Shown piece by piece: positions 18,108 to 27,132 of a stretch of DNA of 64,000 bases. Source of the stretch: Nitrobacteraceae bacterium AZCC 2146 (GTDB taxonomy: Bacteria > Pseudomonadota > Alphaproteobacteria > Rhizobiales > Xanthobacteraceae); contig JBAGRP010000001.1 in assembly GCA_036924855.1 (NCBI GenBank), forward strand, positions 6,808,001 to 6,872,000, given 5' to 3'. Each line of letters begins with the position of its first letter. The first letter of the stretch is position 1. The position numbers and the translations under genes were made by a program. The notes under the pieces are model-generated. The model did no database searches. It saw nothing but the letters and a program-made list of their open reading frames with translations, and had not been told where the DNA came from.

Positions 18108-19060
18108 CGCAGCGCCTTCCGCAGCGCCGCGATGCGGCGCTGCTCAAGCCAGCCCGAGATCCCCGCCGGCATGAACATCATCACCGCCACCAGCACCACG
18201 CCGTAGATCACCATCCGTAGTTCGTTAGAGAAGCGCAGTGCTTCCGGCAGGATCACCATCGCGGCGCCGGCCAGCACCACGGCCCAGAAGCTGCCGGCAC
18301 CGCCGATGATCACGATGATCAAGAACGTCTGCATGTAGTAGAAATCGAGAAAGCTCGGATCGATGATCTTGAGGTGGAAGGCGAAGATCGCCCCGGCCAT
18401 GCCGGTGATGACCGCCGCGATCACAAAGGCGGCAAGCTTGTAGGGCGCCGGCGAGATGCCCTGGGATTCGACCAGCGGATCGTTCTGCTTGATCGCCTTC
18501 AGCACCAGTCCGATCCGCGACGTCATCAAGGCATACAAAAACGCCAGCGCGAGCAGCGTGAACGCCAGTGCGATGTAATAGAACCGCGCGCTGGTGTTGA
18601 ACACAAAGCCCATCAGCTGCGGCGGCAGCAACCCGGGAATGCCGAGCGGGCCGCGGGTGACGTCGATCCAGTCTCGCGCGACCAGGCTGGCCAGCAGCGC
18701 GAAGGTCAGCGTCACCACGACGAAGGCGTGACGCGTGGTGCGGGTGATGACAATGCCGATGACCGTGCCTAGGACCAGGTTGACGGCGCCGGCAAAAAGG
18801 ATGCCGGACCAGAAGCTCCATCCGAAATCCATCACCGCGATGGCCGAGCAATAGCCGCCGACGCCCCAGAAACCGAGCTGGGCGAAGGACAGCAGCCCGG
18901 CATAGCCGTAGACCAGGTTGAGTGAAGCAGCGGCGGTGAGGAAGATCAGGCCGGAAATCGCGATGCCGACGAAATAGTTCGAGCCAGTCATCAGCGGCAG
19001 GCACAGCAGCAGGATGACGGCCGCGAGCACGGCCGCGAGGGTCCATCGGGGCTGGTTCAT
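18104..19060 (-). CDS. livM: Branched-chain-type ABC transporter permease LivM
   Basis: 318 residues from ATG 19060, which overlaps the livH stop as ATGA; an open frame upstream of this is a shadow. Roughly ten hydrophobic segments are visible. The conserved LNLVYGYAGLLSFAQLGFWGVGGY is near residue 48 and GIPGLLPP follows a short basic loop. It ends in a basic tail (QRRIAALRKALR). It forms the channel with LivH. Confidence 0.9.
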   Translation of the reverse strand: MNQPRWTLAAVLAAVILLLCLPLMTGSNYFVGIAISGLIFLTAAASLNLVYGYAGLLSFAQLGFWGVGGYCSAIAVMDFGWSFWSGILFAGAVNLVLGTVIGIVITRTTRHAFVVVTLTFALLASLVARDWIDVTRGPLGIPGLLPPQLMGFVFNTSARFYYIALAFTLLALAFLYALMTSRIGLVLKAIKQNDPLVESQGISPAPYKLAAFVIAAVITGMAGAIFAFHLKIIDPSFLDFYYMQTFLIIVIIGGAGSFWAVVLAGAAMVILPEALRFSNELRMVIYGVVLVAVMMFMPAGISGWLEQRRIAALRKALR

Positions 19061-19944
19061 CCGACGCGCATGCTCCCGCGCTGGAAAATGCCGTCGGGCC
19101 GCAGCAGCACGGCGACGATCATGATGGTGAAGATCGCGCCTTCCTGCCAGACGATGCCGAAGAAGCCGCCGACCCAGCTCTCGATCATGCCGAGCGCGAT
19201 GGCGACCACCACCGCGCCGGTCATGTTGCCGAGGCCACCGATCACCACCAGCGCAAAGGCCTTGAAGATGATGGCCTGACCCATCGCCGGATTCAGCAGC
19301 TGGATCGGCGCGAGTGCCGCGCCGGCCAGGCCGCACAATGCCGCCGCCAGGGCGACCGCGTTGCGCGCGACATGGCGCGGCTTGATGCCGACCATCATCG
19401 CCGCCTCGCGGTTCTGCGCGATGGCGCGCATGGCGCGGCCGAACTGGGTGAATTTCAGCAGGCAGTATAGTCCTGTGAAAGCGGCGATAGACAGGCCGCC
19501 GGCGATCAGCCGCGTCACCGTGATCCGGATCGAGCCGATCTCGAGGCCGTCGAAGCCATAGGCCGTGTCGACCATCATCGGCGTTGCGGTGAACAGGTAC
19601 TGCATGCCGTACAGCAGGATCATGGAAATGCCGAGCGTGGTGAGGATGCTGCGCTCGAATTCTTTCTGGCCGACATGGCGCAGGAAGAATTCGTAGAGCA
19701 CGATGCCGACCAGCGATGTCGTCAGCACCGCCACCGCAAGCGCCGGCCAGTAGGACAATCCGAACAGCGGCAGCGACAATGCCATCGCGTAGCTGCCGAG
19801 CATTAGCAGTTCGCCGTGCGCGAAATTGATGACCTCGAGCACACCAAATATCAGTGCGAGGCCGACGGCGATCAGCGCGTAGATCAGCCCGAGCATCAGC
19901 CCATTCAGCATCAACTGCAGCAGGTAGGTGGCGCTGATTTCCAT
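19057..19944 (-). CDS. livH: Branched-chain-type ABC transporter permease LivH
   Basis: 295 residues, first gene of the livHMGF-hyuAB-LLM-LLM operon. Features are LMLGLIYALIAVGLALIFGV and INFAHGELLMLGSYA near the N-terminus and NREAAMMVGI in the EAA-like loop, as in LivH. The promoter and operator lie 25-83 nt upstream. No binding protein gene is in this operon; the co-regulated LivK-like protein at 7382-8518 is the best candidate. Confidence 0.92.
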   Translation of the reverse strand: MEISATYLLQLMLNGLMLGLIYALIAVGLALIFGVLEVINFAHGELLMLGSYAMALSLPLFGLSYWPALAVAVLTTSLVGIVLYEFFLRHVGQKEFERSILTTLGISMILLYGMQYLFTATPMMVDTAYGFDGLEIGSIRITVTRLIAGGLSIAAFTGLYCLLKFTQFGRAMRAIAQNREAAMMVGIKPRHVARNAVALAAALCGLAGAALAPIQLLNPAMGQAIIFKAFALVVIGGLGNMTGAVVVAIALGMIESWVGGFFGIVWQEGAIFTIMIVAVLLRPDGIFQRGSMRVG

Positions 19945-19968
19945 GGTACCCGGGCGGATCGAGCTAGA

Positions 19969-20027
19969 CGTTCCGATAATAGGGACGTCGTTCCGATTAT
20001 TCTAGTTAAACAAATCTGCCGCGTCAA
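19969..20027 (-). promoter_or_regulatory. Promoter plus IclR-type operator of the liv-hyu operon
   Basis: On the minus strand TTGACG (20027-20022), 17 bp, TAGAAT (20004-19999) forms a strong sigma70 promoter. The palindrome CGTTCCGATAATAGGGACG occupies 19969-19987. A second CGTTCCG at 19989-19995, exactly 20 bp away, runs up to the -10 box. The geometry matches the aldolase promoter. Repression by steric block is the likely mode. Confidence 0.78.
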
Positions 20028-20180
20028 TTTTCCTTCGTTGCCGGATGCTCAACTGCACGGCATCGCCTGCGCATTTGCTGGTCATCATGCACGCGATCAT
20101 CTCGCTGCGGTGCTTTTTCGTAACCGTCGACACCTCGGTCGCATTCTCAGCCGTTCGGTGGCATCAGCGGCCCGCGTTGC

Positions 20181-20239
20181 TTGACTTGGCTTCGACGCGC
20201 CGCTTACATAAGCAGAACGATGTACCGTTAATCGGAACG
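20181..20239 (+). promoter_or_regulatory. Promoter plus IclR-type operator of the M24-F420 operon
   Basis: TTGACT (20181-20186), 17 bp, TTACAT (20204-20209) is a good sigma70 promoter. The operator TGTACCGTTAATCGGAACG (20221-20239) is downstream, and an upstream half-site CAGAACG (20213-20219) lies 20 bp before CGGAACG (20233-20239). This repeats the arrangement at the liv and aldolase promoters in gene orientation. The rest of the 325-base divergent gap (19945-20269) shows no gene. Confidence 0.75.
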
Positions 20240-20269
20240 TATTTGTTGAGCCGTGAAAGACTAGTTGCG

Positions 20270-21457
20270 ATGCTGATGAATTCCGAGCGCCTGTTTGCCG
20301 GCATGAAGCTGCAGCGGCTTGATGCCATCGTAGCGACGATGCCGGAGAACGTGACTTATAGCAGTGGCTTCTGGGCGATGAGCCAGTGGATTCGCCGTGG
20401 ACCGCAGGCCTATGTGCTGACGCCCGCCGAAGGCAACGGAGAGCCGGCCGTGATCGCCAGCACCGGTCTGATCGACCTCGCAGCCGATCCCGACGTCTGG
20501 GTCAAGGATATCTCGCGGTTCGGAAAATTCGTCATCGACCGCACGCCTGAGGTCGGGCTCGACTCCCATGAATCCCGCATCGAAAAACTGATGGCGCAGG
20601 GAGACGATGGCGATGCCGTCGGCGCGCTGGTCACGGCGATCAAGGCGCGCGGGCTGCAGAACGGGCGCATCGGCGTCGAGGAAATCGGCATCCTGCCGCA
20701 GTACTGGGACAGGCTTGTCGAGGCGTTGCCCGCCGCGACCATCGTCCGCGCAGCCGATATCTTTCGTTATGCTCGCGCGATCAAGACGCCGGAAGAGATT
20801 TCGCGGCTGCGCAGGTCGGCCGAGATCGCCGATCTGTCGATCCAGGCCGCGTTGGCGCAGGCGCGCGTTGGTGCAACGGAAATGGACCTGGCCCGCGCGT
20901 TTCATGCCAAGACCATCATGGAAGGCGGCATGCCGGTTCTTGGATGCATCGGAGCCGGCACCCGCGGCGCCATGACCAATGTGCAGCCTTCGGAGCGCGC
21001 GCTGGTGCAGGGCGACGTGATCCGCTTCGATGTCGGCGGCCGCTATAAGCATTACCGCGCGGATATTGCGCGCAACGCGGTGCTGGGTGAGCCGACCAAG
21101 AAGATGAAGCATTATCATCGTGCGATCTGCGTCGGTCTCGACCGCGCCATCGAGATGATCAGGCCCGGCGTACGCGCGTCCGACGTCTTCGACGCTTGCG
21201 TCGAAACCGTAAGGCGGGAAGGAATGCCGCATTATCAGCGCAGCCATGTCGGCCACGGCATCGGCCTCGACGGCTACGACGCGCCAAATATCGCGCCCTC
21301 GAATACGGAGGTGTTCGAGGAGGGCATGGTGATCTGCGTGGAAACGCCCTATTACGAAATGGGCTTTGCCGGTCTGCAGGTCGAGGACACCATGGTGGTC
21401 ACTAGCGACGGCGTGGATTCCTTCATGCTCAGCGGCACCGAGCTTAAGGTGATCTGA
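20270..21457 (+). CDS. M24-family (creatinase/Xaa-Pro dipeptidase-like) metallohydrolase
   Basis: 395 residues. I place the start at ATG 20270 (20276 also fits) because the operator and promoter occupy the upstream in-frame sequence. The N-terminal creatinase-like domain (SERLFAGMKLQRLDAIVATMPENVTYSSGF) is followed by the pita-bread domain. Family blocks there include GDVIRFDVGGRYKHYRADIAR, SHVGHGIGLDGYDAPNI, VICVETPYYEMG and LQVEDTMVVT, which contain the expected Asp, His and Glu metal ligands. Members hydrolyse Xaa-Pro dipeptides, creatine or similar amide and guanidino bonds. As first gene of the F420 operon it is probably a pathway amidohydrolase rather than a general peptidase. Confidence 0.87.
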   Translation: MLMNSERLFAGMKLQRLDAIVATMPENVTYSSGFWAMSQWIRRGPQAYVLTPAEGNGEPAVIASTGLIDLAADPDVWVKDISRFGKFVIDRTPEVGLDSHESRIEKLMAQGDDGDAVGALVTAIKARGLQNGRIGVEEIGILPQYWDRLVEALPAATIVRAADIFRYARAIKTPEEISRLRRSAEIADLSIQAALAQARVGATEMDLARAFHAKTIMEGGMPVLGCIGAGTRGAMTNVQPSERALVQGDVIRFDVGGRYKHYRADIARNAVLGEPTKKMKHYHRAICVGLDRAIEMIRPGVRASDVFDACVETVRREGMPHYQRSHVGHGIGLDGYDAPNIAPSNTEVFEEGMVICVETPYYEMGFAGLQVEDTMVVTSDGVDSFMLSGTELKVI

Positions 21458-22713
21458 TGGCTCATGTTGCCGGTCTGCAATGCGTTCGTTGCGACGCGCT
21501 GTATCCAGCCGATCATTATGCCGAGGATTGTCCGATGTGCCGGCCCGTGGCGCGCAGCAATCTTATGGTCGCCTATGATGAGACGCTTCGGGTGCCGCGC
21601 GATAGGCCTTCAAACGATGCCAGCCGGGGGATGTGGCGGTATGGCGATGTACTGCCGGTGGATGCCTCGGACGGTGTCAGCCTCGGCGAGGGCGGTTCGT
21701 CGTTGCATCGCCTGGATCGTGCCGGCAGCAGCATTGGCGTTGCCAATCTATTCGGCAAGGACGAGACCCGAAATCCGACGTGGTCGTTCAAGGACCGGCT
21801 GGCCTGCATGGCAGTGTCGTCGGCGAAGAAGATGGGCGCCAAGGTCATCGTCTCGAGCTCGTCCGGGAATGCCGGCGCCGCCGTGGCGGCCTATTCGGCG
21901 AAGGCCGGCCTTCGCTGCGTCATCTTCACCTTCAAGGGTACCGCCGGGCCGATGCTGACGCAGATGCGAGCCTACGGTGCCACCGTGGTCGCCTGCGAAA
22001 ACAAAGATGATCGCTGGACGCTGATGGAGCACGCGGTCCGCAACTACGGTTGGTTTCCGACCTCGCCGTTTTTCGGCCCGGTGGTTGGAAGCAATCCATA
22101 TGGCATCGAAGGCTACAAGACGCTGGCCTATGAGATAGCCGAGCAGATGGACTGGAAGGTGCCGGACTGGTGTGTGGTGCCGGTGTGCTACGGCGACGCG
22201 CTGCTCGGCATGTGGCGCGGCTTCGAGGATATGATGGCGTTCGGCTGGACCGATCGTATGCCGCGCATGGTCGCGGCCGAGGTCTACGGTTCGCTTGGCG
22301 CCGCGCTGGCAAATGGCACCGATGCGCCACCTGACGTTCGCAAGAATTACGAGACCGCCGCGGTGTCGATCGGCGCCACCCGCGGCACCTATCAGGCGCT
22401 CGACATCGTCCGCCGCTCCGGCGGCACCGCGCTGACCATCGGCAACGACGAAATGATGCGCTGGCAGAGCGCGCTGGCCAGCAGCGAAGGCCTGTTCGTG
22501 GAGCCCGCCTCCGCCACCGGCCTCGCTGCGGTTGAACAGCTGGCACACACCGGTCGCATCGGCGCCGGCGAATCCATCGTGTCGCTGCTGACGGCGAGCG
22601 GCCTGAAGGATTCCGCCACGACCGCCTCGCTGCAGAGTGAGCTGCTGGGGTTGCCCTCGGATTTGTACAACGCGATGGCGGTGCTGAAGGCCGCGAAGGT
22701 GTTTCCCGATTAA
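21457..22713 (+). CDS. Threonine synthase-like PLP enzyme with N-terminal zinc ribbon
   Basis: 418 residues. The start ATG shares a base with the preceding stop (TGATG). Two CxxC pairs, CVRC and CPMC in the first 30 residues, form a zinc ribbon as in some archaeal-type threonine synthases. The PLP Lys lies in NPTWSFKDRLA near residue 110 and the phosphate loop in SSSSGNAGAAVAAY. The fold type II enzymes do beta- or gamma-elimination and replacement. A housekeeping threonine synthase would not be expected in this operon, so it may eliminate or exchange a side chain on a pathway amino acid. Confidence 0.83.
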   Translation: MAHVAGLQCVRCDALYPADHYAEDCPMCRPVARSNLMVAYDETLRVPRDRPSNDASRGMWRYGDVLPVDASDGVSLGEGGSSLHRLDRAGSSIGVANLFGKDETRNPTWSFKDRLACMAVSSAKKMGAKVIVSSSSGNAGAAVAAYSAKAGLRCVIFTFKGTAGPMLTQMRAYGATVVACENKDDRWTLMEHAVRNYGWFPTSPFFGPVVGSNPYGIEGYKTLAYEIAEQMDWKVPDWCVVPVCYGDALLGMWRGFEDMMAFGWTDRMPRMVAAEVYGSLGAALANGTDAPPDVRKNYETAAVSIGATRGTYQALDIVRRSGGTALTIGNDEMMRWQSALASSEGLFVEPASATGLAAVEQLAHTGRIGAGESIVSLLTASGLKDSATTASLQSELLGLPSDLYNAMAVLKAAKVFPD

Positions 22714-22763
22714 CGGCAGCGCAATGATCCCTTGTCAAAATCTGCGACGCCTGAGAGAACAAC

Positions 22764-23774
22764 ATGAAGTTCAGTGTCAGCCTGCCGACCGGCTTCGAAG
22801 GTGTGATGTATCCGGTGCCGTTTGTCAGGCCGGAGGATTTCATCGAACAGGGCCGGCTGTGCGAGCGGCTTGGCTATGATTCCGTTTGGGGCAATGACCA
22901 CATCACCACGCAGAATTACGTCCGCGAGCTGTTTCCCGGCAATCCACCGAACTTCTATGAGCCGATGATGGTGCTGGCGGCGATCGGCGCCGTCACCACC
23001 CGGCTGAAGCTTGGGACTGCGCTGACCGTGCTGCCGATGCGCGATCCGGTCTATCTCGCCAAGCAGGCGATCACCCTCGACCAGATGACCAATGGGCGAT
23101 TCATCATGGGGGTCGGGCTCGGCGCCTATCGCGAGGAGTTCCTGTCGTGGGGCGGATCGCGGGTTGAGCACGCGCGCCGCGGCGACATGATGGACGAAGG
23201 GCTGCAGGCGCTCGAACTTCTCTTCAACGAGGATCGCTGCAGCTACGAAGGCAAGTATTTCGCTTTCAAGGATCTGGAGATGTTTCCAAAGAGCAGGGCG
23301 CAGCCGTTCCCCCTCTACGTCGGCGGCCACAACATGGAAGCGCTGGAGCGCGCCGCGCGCTATGGCCAGGGCTGGCTGCCGGGCTGGCGTCCACTTAAGG
23401 AAATGGAAGAGCGTATTGCACGCCTGAAGGCGCGTGCGGTGGAGCTTGGCCGCAATCCTATCGATATCGAGATTGCGCCGCAGTTCTCGGTGACGGTCGA
23501 CAAGACGCTGGAGGCCGCAGAAAAGCGCTATATGGCCAGCGGCCTGGTGGCACACCGGGTGTCGCTGTCCTATACCGGCCGCGATCTCAGCCATCAGGTG
23601 ATTGCCAATCTTGTTGGATCGCCCGACGTAATCCTGGAGAAGATCGAAAAGCTGCGCGCCATCGGCGTCGATCATTGCAGCGCCTTGATGTTTCCCGCCA
23701 ACTCGGTGGCGGAGATGAACGAGCAGGTCGAGTGGTTCGCGACAGATGTGATGGCGAAGGTTGGAAAGAGCTGA
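22764..23774 (+). CDS. LLM-class F420-dependent oxidoreductase, Rv2161c-like subgroup
   Basis: 336 residues, paralogous to 11689-12702. Shared blocks include GYDSVWGNDHITTQNYV, LTVLPMRDPVYLAKQAITLDQ, GRFIMGVGLGAYREEF and FPLYVGGHNMEALERAARYG. It lies 50 nt after the threonine-synthase-like gene and just before fbiC, so this enzyme is made together with the F420 pathway. That is the strongest context evidence that the local LLM proteins use F420. The substrate is unknown. Confidence 0.85.
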   Translation: MKFSVSLPTGFEGVMYPVPFVRPEDFIEQGRLCERLGYDSVWGNDHITTQNYVRELFPGNPPNFYEPMMVLAAIGAVTTRLKLGTALTVLPMRDPVYLAKQAITLDQMTNGRFIMGVGLGAYREEFLSWGGSRVEHARRGDMMDEGLQALELLFNEDRCSYEGKYFAFKDLEMFPKSRAQPFPLYVGGHNMEALERAARYGQGWLPGWRPLKEMEERIARLKARAVELGRNPIDIEIAPQFSVTVDKTLEAAEKRYMASGLVAHRVSLSYTGRDLSHQVIANLVGSPDVILEKIEKLRAIGVDHCSALMFPANSVAEMNEQVEWFATDVMAKVGKS

Positions 23775-23905
23775 TGGGCAAGGGACACCGCGGGCGCATA
23801 TCAGCTGCGGTCTATGAACGCATTGCAAGACTCGCCGGTCGGCGTATTCATTTGTCGCCGGGATCGGCGCACGGTGGTGGCTGCGTCATGACGCGGTCAC
23901 CTTGA
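23774..23905 (+). CDS. Doubtful small basic open frame between LLM and fbiC
   Basis: A 43-codon frame whose ATG shares a base with the preceding stop (TGATG). It ends 11 nt before the fbiC start. The product is Arg/Gly-rich with no recognisable family. It could be a translated coupling leader or simply an open spacer. I list it only because of its tight fit between two operon genes. Confidence 0.2.
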   Translation: MGKGHRGRISAAVYERIARLAGRRIHLSPGSAHGGGCVMTRSP

Positions 23906-23916
23906 GGAGAGGGCCT

Positions 23917-26304
23917 ATGAATACGCTCGCGAAAGTAGAGCCGGAGCAGCTTCTCGCCGCGTTCGAACGTATGCCCGTAGCTGAATTATTTGAGCGCGCC
24001 AGCGAGTTGCGCCATGCCGGCCATGGCACAGCGATCAGCTATTCGCGAAAAGTGTTCATCCCGCTGACGCATCTGTGCCGCGACGTCTGCGGCTACTGCA
24101 CCTTTGCCAAGGCGCCGCGCGAAGTGGCAAGCCCCTATCTGTCGCCGGAGGATGTGCTCGCGATCGCTCGCGCCGGCGAGCAGGCCGGCTGCCACGAGGC
24201 GCTGTTCACCCTCGGCGACAAGCCGGAACTGCGCTATGCCGCCGCCCGCGATGCGCTGAATGAGCTCGGCTTCGCCAGCACCGTCGACTACCTGGAGTCG
24301 GTCTGCGCGCTAGTGCTGAAGGAAACCAGCCTGCTGCCGCACGTCAATGCCGGCGTGATGACCGAGCCGGAAATCGCAAGGCTGCGCAAGGTCAGCGTCT
24401 CCCAGGGCATCATGCTGGAGACGATTTCGCCGCGGCTGAACGATCGCGGAGGCGCGCATTTCGGCTCGCCCGACAAGGACCCGAAGGTTCGCATCGAGAT
24501 GATCGAAGCGGCCGGCCGCCAGCGCGTGCCGTTCACCTCAGGCATCCTGATCGGCATCGGTGAGACCCGGCTGGAACGCATACAGTCGCTGCTCGCACTG
24601 AAAGAGCTGCACGACCGATACGGCCATCTGCAGGAAATCATCGTGCAGAATTTCCGCGCCAAGCCCGGTACGCGCTTCGCCGGCTGCGAGGAGCCGGATC
24701 TCGACGATCTCCTGTGGACCGCGGCAGTGACGCGGCTGGTGTTCGGCGCGGCGATGAACATCCAGATTCCGCCCAATCTCAGCTACGACGCGTTTCCGCG
24801 CCTGCTCGAGGCCGGCATCAACGACTGGGGCGGGATTTCGCCGGTCACCGCCGACCACGTCAATCCGGAAGCGCCGTGGCCCGATCTGGCTAAACTCGAA
24901 TCCGCCACTGAGCGCGCCGGCTTCTCGCTGCAGCAGCGGCTGGCGGTCTATCCGGCCTATGTCGCGAAGTCGGCGGCGTGGCTCGACAAGAAGCTGGCGA
25001 CCAAGGTGCTGCGCACGGTCGATGCCGACGGCTTCGTTCGCGAAGACGGCTGGATGCCCGGCTCGCTGGAGCCGTTGCCGGTGGCGCCGCGCCGCGCGCG
25101 AATCGATCATGGCCTCGATGCGCTGGTCTCGAAAGCAGGCGCGGGAACGCGGCTCTCGGAAACCGAGATGGTATCGCTGTTCAAGGCGCGCGCCGGCGAT
25201 GTCGAACTGATCTGCTCGGCGGCAGATGAATTGCGTTCAAACACCAGCGGCGACCTGGTGCGCTACGTCGTCAACCGCAACATCAACTACACCAATGTAT
25301 GCAGCTACCAGTGCAGCTTCTGCGCCTTCTCCAAGGGCAAGATGCACGAACAGCTGCGCGGAAAGCCGTATGATCTCGCGCTCGAGGAAGTCGCGCGCCG
25401 CGCCCGCGAAGCGTGGAATCGCGGCGCCACCGAGGTCTGCATGCAGGGCGGCATCAATCCGCGCTATACCGGCGACACCTATCTGGAATTGCTGCGCACG
25501 GTGAAGAACGAAGTGCCGGGCATGCACGTGCACGCTTTCTCGCCGCTCGAAGTCTCGCAGGGCGCGGCGACGCTCGGCATTCCGGTCCGGCGCTATCTGG
25601 AGATGCTGCGCGATGCCGGTCTGGGCTCGCTGCCCGGCACCGCCGCGGAAATCCTCGACGACGAGGTGCGCGACATCATCTGCCCGGACAAGCTCAACAC
25701 CGAAGAATGGCTCGACGTCATCGGTACCGCCCATGAGGTCGGTCTGCGCACCACCTCGACCATCATGTTCGGCCATATCGAGCATTATGGCAGCTGGGCC
25801 AGGCACCTGTTGCATCTGCGCGACCTGCAGGAACGCACCGGCGGCATCACCGAATTCGTGCCGCTGGCATTTGTCCACATGGAAGCGCCGATGTCGCTGC
25901 GCGGGCAGTCACGCCTCGGCCCGACCTGGCGCGAGGTGCGGCTGATGCATGCGGTATCGCGACTGGTGCTGAATCCGCTGATCAGCAATATCCAGGCGTC
26001 CTGGGTCAAGCTTGGCGAGCAAGGAATTACCGCGCTACTGCAAGGGGGCGTCAACGATCTCGGCGGTACGCTGATGAACGAAAGCATTTCGCGCGCCGCC
26101 GGCACCCAGCACGGCCAGGAGTTCGCGCCCGAGCAGATGGAAAGCGTCATCAAGTCGCTTGGACGCCGCTTCGAGCAGCGCACCACACTGTACCAGCCGG
26201 TGCCGAAGGAGCGCTACGAAACGAGCTTCGATGCGGCGCCGCTGACTGAGATGGTGATGACGCCGTTCTCTGCGAAGCGAAAACACGTCGAGAATGTTCA
26301 ATGA
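23917..26304 (+). CDS. fbiC: FO synthase FbiC (CofG-CofH fusion), radical SAM
   Basis: 795 residues, close to the usual FbiC size. ATG 23917 follows GAGGAGAGGG. Two radical SAM domains are fused. The CofG-type cluster motif CRDVCGYC has ligands at residues 54, 58 and 61. The CofH-type motif CSYQCSFC has ligands at about 462, 466 and 469. The known reaction joins tyrosine and 5-amino-6-ribitylaminouracil to make FO, the deazaflavin chromophore of F420. The fused form is typical of Actinobacteria and some Proteobacteria; archaea use separate proteins. The other F420 genes follow directly, so this is a dedicated pathway. Confidence 0.96.
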   Translation: MNTLAKVEPEQLLAAFERMPVAELFERASELRHAGHGTAISYSRKVFIPLTHLCRDVCGYCTFAKAPREVASPYLSPEDVLAIARAGEQAGCHEALFTLGDKPELRYAAARDALNELGFASTVDYLESVCALVLKETSLLPHVNAGVMTEPEIARLRKVSVSQGIMLETISPRLNDRGGAHFGSPDKDPKVRIEMIEAAGRQRVPFTSGILIGIGETRLERIQSLLALKELHDRYGHLQEIIVQNFRAKPGTRFAGCEEPDLDDLLWTAAVTRLVFGAAMNIQIPPNLSYDAFPRLLEAGINDWGGISPVTADHVNPEAPWPDLAKLESATERAGFSLQQRLAVYPAYVAKSAAWLDKKLATKVLRTVDADGFVREDGWMPGSLEPLPVAPRRARIDHGLDALVSKAGAGTRLSETEMVSLFKARAGDVELICSAADELRSNTSGDLVRYVVNRNINYTNVCSYQCSFCAFSKGKMHEQLRGKPYDLALEEVARRAREAWNRGATEVCMQGGINPRYTGDTYLELLRTVKNEVPGMHVHAFSPLEVSQGAATLGIPVRRYLEMLRDAGLGSLPGTAAEILDDEVRDIICPDKLNTEEWLDVIGTAHEVGLRTTSTIMFGHIEHYGSWARHLLHLRDLQERTGGITEFVPLAFVHMEAPMSLRGQSRLGPTWREVRLMHAVSRLVLNPLISNIQASWVKLGEQGITALLQGGVNDLGGTLMNESISRAAGTQHGQEFAPEQMESVIKSLGRRFEQRTTLYQPVPKERYETSFDAAPLTEMVMTPFSAKRKHVENVQ

Positions 26305-26364
26305 TGCGGTCGGTTTTTGATCTTGTCCTTTAAAGCAACTATAGGGGAGCGCGCGAGACCGCCA

Positions 26365-27132
26365 ATGACCAGGTCGATCACCTATACCACTCTGCCGAAT
26401 ATCCCGCTGGTGCAGCCTGGCGACGATATCTGCGCACTCATCAGCGCAGGACTGGCTCGGGCGGAGATTGCCATCCAGGATGGCGACGTCATCGTAATCG
26501 CGCAAAAGATCGTGTCGAAGTCGGAAGATCGCTACGTCGATCTGGCTCAGCTAGTTCCCTCGGCGCAGGCGAAGGAGCTGGCCGCGGTGACGGGCAAGGA
26601 TGCGCGGCACATCGAGGCCGTTCTCGCGGAAACGTCAGAAGTCCTGCGGTTCAAGCAGAACGTTATGATCGTCGCGCACCGACTGGGCTATGTGATGGCC
26701 AATGCCGGTATCGATGAATCGAACATCGAGCGCGTCGATGGAGTCGACCGGGTGCTGTTGCTGCCGGTCGATCCCGACAAGTCGTGCCGAGCGATCAAGG
26801 CGAAACTGGATCGCGAGTTCGCGGTTTCGGTAGGGGTCATCATCAATGACAGCTTTGGCCGGGCGTGGCGCAATGGCGTGGTCGGGGTGGCGCTGGGCGC
26901 AGCTGGCATCTCGTCACTGCACAACCTGATCGGTTCGCCGGATCTGTTCGGCCGAGCCATGAAGGTGACCGAAGTCGCGATTGGCGACGAACTGGCCGCA
27001 GCAGCCTCGCTCGTCATGGGACAGGGCGCCGAAGGGCTGCCGATCGTTCATGTCCGTGGCTATCAGAACCGCGGACCGGAAAACGATGCGGCGGCGCTGA
27101 TTCGACCGAAGCATATGGATATGTTCCGTTGA
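26365..27132 (+). CDS. cofE: Coenzyme F420-0:L-glutamate ligase (CofE type, single domain)
   Basis: 255 residues from ATG 26365; upstream in-frame TTG codons at 26317 look unused. CofE blocks are LPNIPLVQPGDDICALI, QDGDVIVIAQKIVSKSEDR, IINDSFGRAWRNGVVGVALGAAG and GDELAAAASLVMGQG. It adds glutamate residues to F420-0 with GTP. It has only the ligase domain; the C-terminal FMN-binding domain of mycobacterial FbiB, which reduces dehydro-F420-0, is absent. Its stop overlaps the probable cofD start. A truncated second copy lies at 46370-46540. Confidence 0.93.
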   Translation: MTRSITYTTLPNIPLVQPGDDICALISAGLARAEIAIQDGDVIVIAQKIVSKSEDRYVDLAQLVPSAQAKELAAVTGKDARHIEAVLAETSEVLRFKQNVMIVAHRLGYVMANAGIDESNIERVDGVDRVLLLPVDPDKSCRAIKAKLDREFAVSVGVIINDSFGRAWRNGVVGVALGAAGISSLHNLIGSPDLFGRAMKVTEVAIGDELAAAASLVMGQGAEGLPIVHVRGYQNRGPENDAAALIRPKHMDMFR

